Under the pieces are notes generated by a model, which worked only from the letters and a program-made list of their open reading frames with translations, was not told the origin of the DNA and did not search any database. Below are positions 6,071-6,556 of a stretch of 6,556 bases of DNA, piece by piece. Source of the stretch: Thermoplasmata archaeon (GTDB taxonomy: Archaea > Thermoplasmatota > DAOVMN01); NCBI GenBank assembly GCA_030630685.1, contig DAOVMN010000125.1, positions 1 to 6,556 on the forward strand. Direction: 5' to 3'. Both the position numbers and the translations under genes were made by a program. Positions within the stretch are counted from its first letter, which is position 1. Every line of letters starts with the position of its first letter.

Positions 6071-6442
6071 ATGAAGATCCGCTGGCGGAGTGGTATTGCA
6101 GTACTGGACCCAACCTGCTCAAGATTGGATGGACTGCTGTCATGGTGCTGGTGGGGACTGCAATCTCCCAAGGCCCGAAGATCGAGGGGATCGCCTCCCT
6201 GGCATCTGAGGCTCCTGACCAAGCGCAACCTGACCGTATGGGCCCTTTTGATAGGGTGGGGTATATATTACTTCACGTTCCAGTTCCACTCATCCCAGGA
6301 GCCGTGGTACGCCGATGGACCGCTTTTCACGGCACAACCGAGCATCTGGCGCCAGGGACACCGTCACATAGTCTTAGACTATTTCTTATCCTATTCATGG
6401 GTGCTGATATTCATAAGCGTGGGCTCGGGGAGTATGTCGTAA
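6071..6442 (+). CDS. Hypothetical small membrane protein, coupled to the PHP gene remnant
   Basis: I do not recognise a family. The 123-residue product begins with about 50 basic, Trp- and Arg-rich residues, followed by a likely membrane segment at about 54-70 (LTVWALLIGWGIYYFTF), a polar linker with EPWYADGPLF at 77-86, and a second hydrophobic segment at about 101-118. The ATG overlaps the stop of the PHP frame in ATGA and has a purine-rich site before it, so the two were probably cotranscribed. The second half looks more like a real protein than the first. Another frame over the same DNA (6028-6450) is also open, so a frameshift near 6170-6210 cannot be excluded. The short length and loss of the upstream gene's start also leave room for decay. 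Confidence 0.5.
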   Translation: MKIRWRSGIAVLDPTCSRLDGLLSWCWWGLQSPKARRSRGSPPWHLRLLTKRNLTVWALLIGWGIYYFTFQFHSSQEPWYADGPLFTAQPSIWRQGHRHIVLDYFLSYSWVLIFISVGSGSMS

Positions 6443-6545
6443 GTCTGTGATTAAGAAATAAAACATATTTGACCTATCACCAAACATAATCGCCCCATGC
6501 AAACACCAAACGCTAATATTTTCGATTCCAATCTGGGGGGATTGG
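6443..6545 (+). promoter_or_regulatory. AT-rich intergenic region with putative promoter for the gene at the window edge
   Basis: This stretch is markedly more A+T-rich than its surroundings and holds no gene. CTAATATTTT at 6513-6522 is a TATA-like box centred about 28 bases before an ATG at 6546, again the distance expected for a leaderless or near-leaderless message. A second A+T-rich patch at 6455-6472 may be part of the end of the preceding transcript. No clear hairpin terminator is seen. Confidence 0.4.
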
Positions 6546-6546
6546 A
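6527..6546. repeat. Perfect 7-bp inverted repeat overlapping a possible start codon
   Basis: TCCAATC at 6527-6533 and GATTGGA at 6540-6546 are exact reverse complements separated by TGGGGG. The repeat sits between the TATA-like box and the ATG at 6546 and includes the first base of that ATG. It could be an operator or an RNA hairpin that hides the G-rich site; neither can be settled here. Confidence 0.45.
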
Positions 6547-6556
6547 TGGAAATACA
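6546..6556 (+). CDS. Possible start of the next gene (only the first codons visible)
   Basis: ATG at 6546 followed by GAA ATA is open to the window end. Support comes only from context: a TATA-like box about 28 bases upstream, a G-run just before it, and the drop in G+C that marks an intergenic region. Nothing can be said about the product. Confidence 0.3.

Larger units (their letters stand above)
5544..6074 (+). pseudogene. PHP-domain metal-dependent phosphoesterase, C-terminal half only (5' end lost)
   Basis: The open frame gives 176 residues from a GTG at 5544, but recognisable PHP sequence begins only near 5630 (residue 30, SLAETVETIMEQGG). The second half of the fold is well preserved: VLAHPFRF at 47-54 with H50, EGINGR at 71-76, LTGGSDAHI at 96-104, EVGRAWTLF at 107-115 and an RRW-type C-terminus. 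The first half is absent. It should carry the HxH metal-binding motif and the DHD-type motif, roughly the first 90-100 residues of this family. In its place are repeat-derived codons. The frame stays open back to 5433 with no ATG, GTG or TTG before 5544. Without the first metal ligands the protein is unlikely to be catalytic, so I call it a pseudogene, although the remaining frame is intact. Alternatives are an assembly error or translation from ATG 5658. Intact relatives hydrolyse phosphoesters or nucleotides. Confidence 0.72.

Noticed and set aside
5567..6228. Minus-strand frames opposite the PHP remnant and the start of the small membrane protein
   Set aside because: Proline/serine/leucine-rich antisense composition, while the plus strand shows conserved PHP motifs.
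6028..6450. Alternative plus-strand frame overlapping the small membrane protein
   Set aside because: It starts inside the PHP gene without a ribosome site, and its second half is less protein-like than the frame from 6071; kept only as a possible frameshift partner.

Overview
The window looks archaeal, most likely euryarchaeal in the broad sense and possibly Thermoplasmatota-like; the lineage is an inference from gene content. Pointers are a DUF2070 membrane protein (an archaeal family), an archaeal-type e-MtaB tRNA methylthiotransferase, a short archaeal-type NAD kinase, and TATA boxes placed about 26 bases upstream of start codons, which suggests leaderless transcripts. No rRNA, tRNA, CRISPR array or transposase gene was seen.

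Layout. 2-1027 (+) is the 3' part of a flotillin/SPFH-type gene, cut by the window edge, with a strong hairpin behind it (1041-1080). Facing it on the minus strand is a likely two-gene operon: NAD kinase (3446 to 2634), then, 14 bases on, a threonylcarbamoyladenosine tRNA methylthiotransferase with a TTG start (2619 to 1174). A 133-base divergent promoter region (3447-3579) separates this operon from the 615-residue DUF2070 protein (3580-5427, +). Downstream come a repeat-rich stretch, the C-terminal half of a PHP-type phosphoesterase that has lost its 5' half (5544-6074), a coupled small membrane protein of unknown function (6071-6442), and an AT-rich promoter region leading to what may be the next gene (ATG at 6546).

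The most interesting signal is a pair of related multi-hairpin elements in inverted orientation. One (2194-2353) sits inside the methylthiotransferase gene and adds 51 codons in frame between its two main domains. The other (5479-5604) lies where the PHP gene lost its start. Both are strings of short stems with 3-base loops. The stems differ between copies by paired, compensatory changes. Both are read in the same frame, giving related peptides (19 of 29 residues identical), and both are flanked by 7-base direct repeats. This recalls the protein-inserted palindromic elements of Rickettsia, here in a probable archaeon.

The genes do not form one obvious pathway. They cover membrane organisation (flotillin), NADP synthesis (NAD kinase), tRNA modification (methylthiotransferase) and an uncharacterised archaeal membrane protein (DUF2070).
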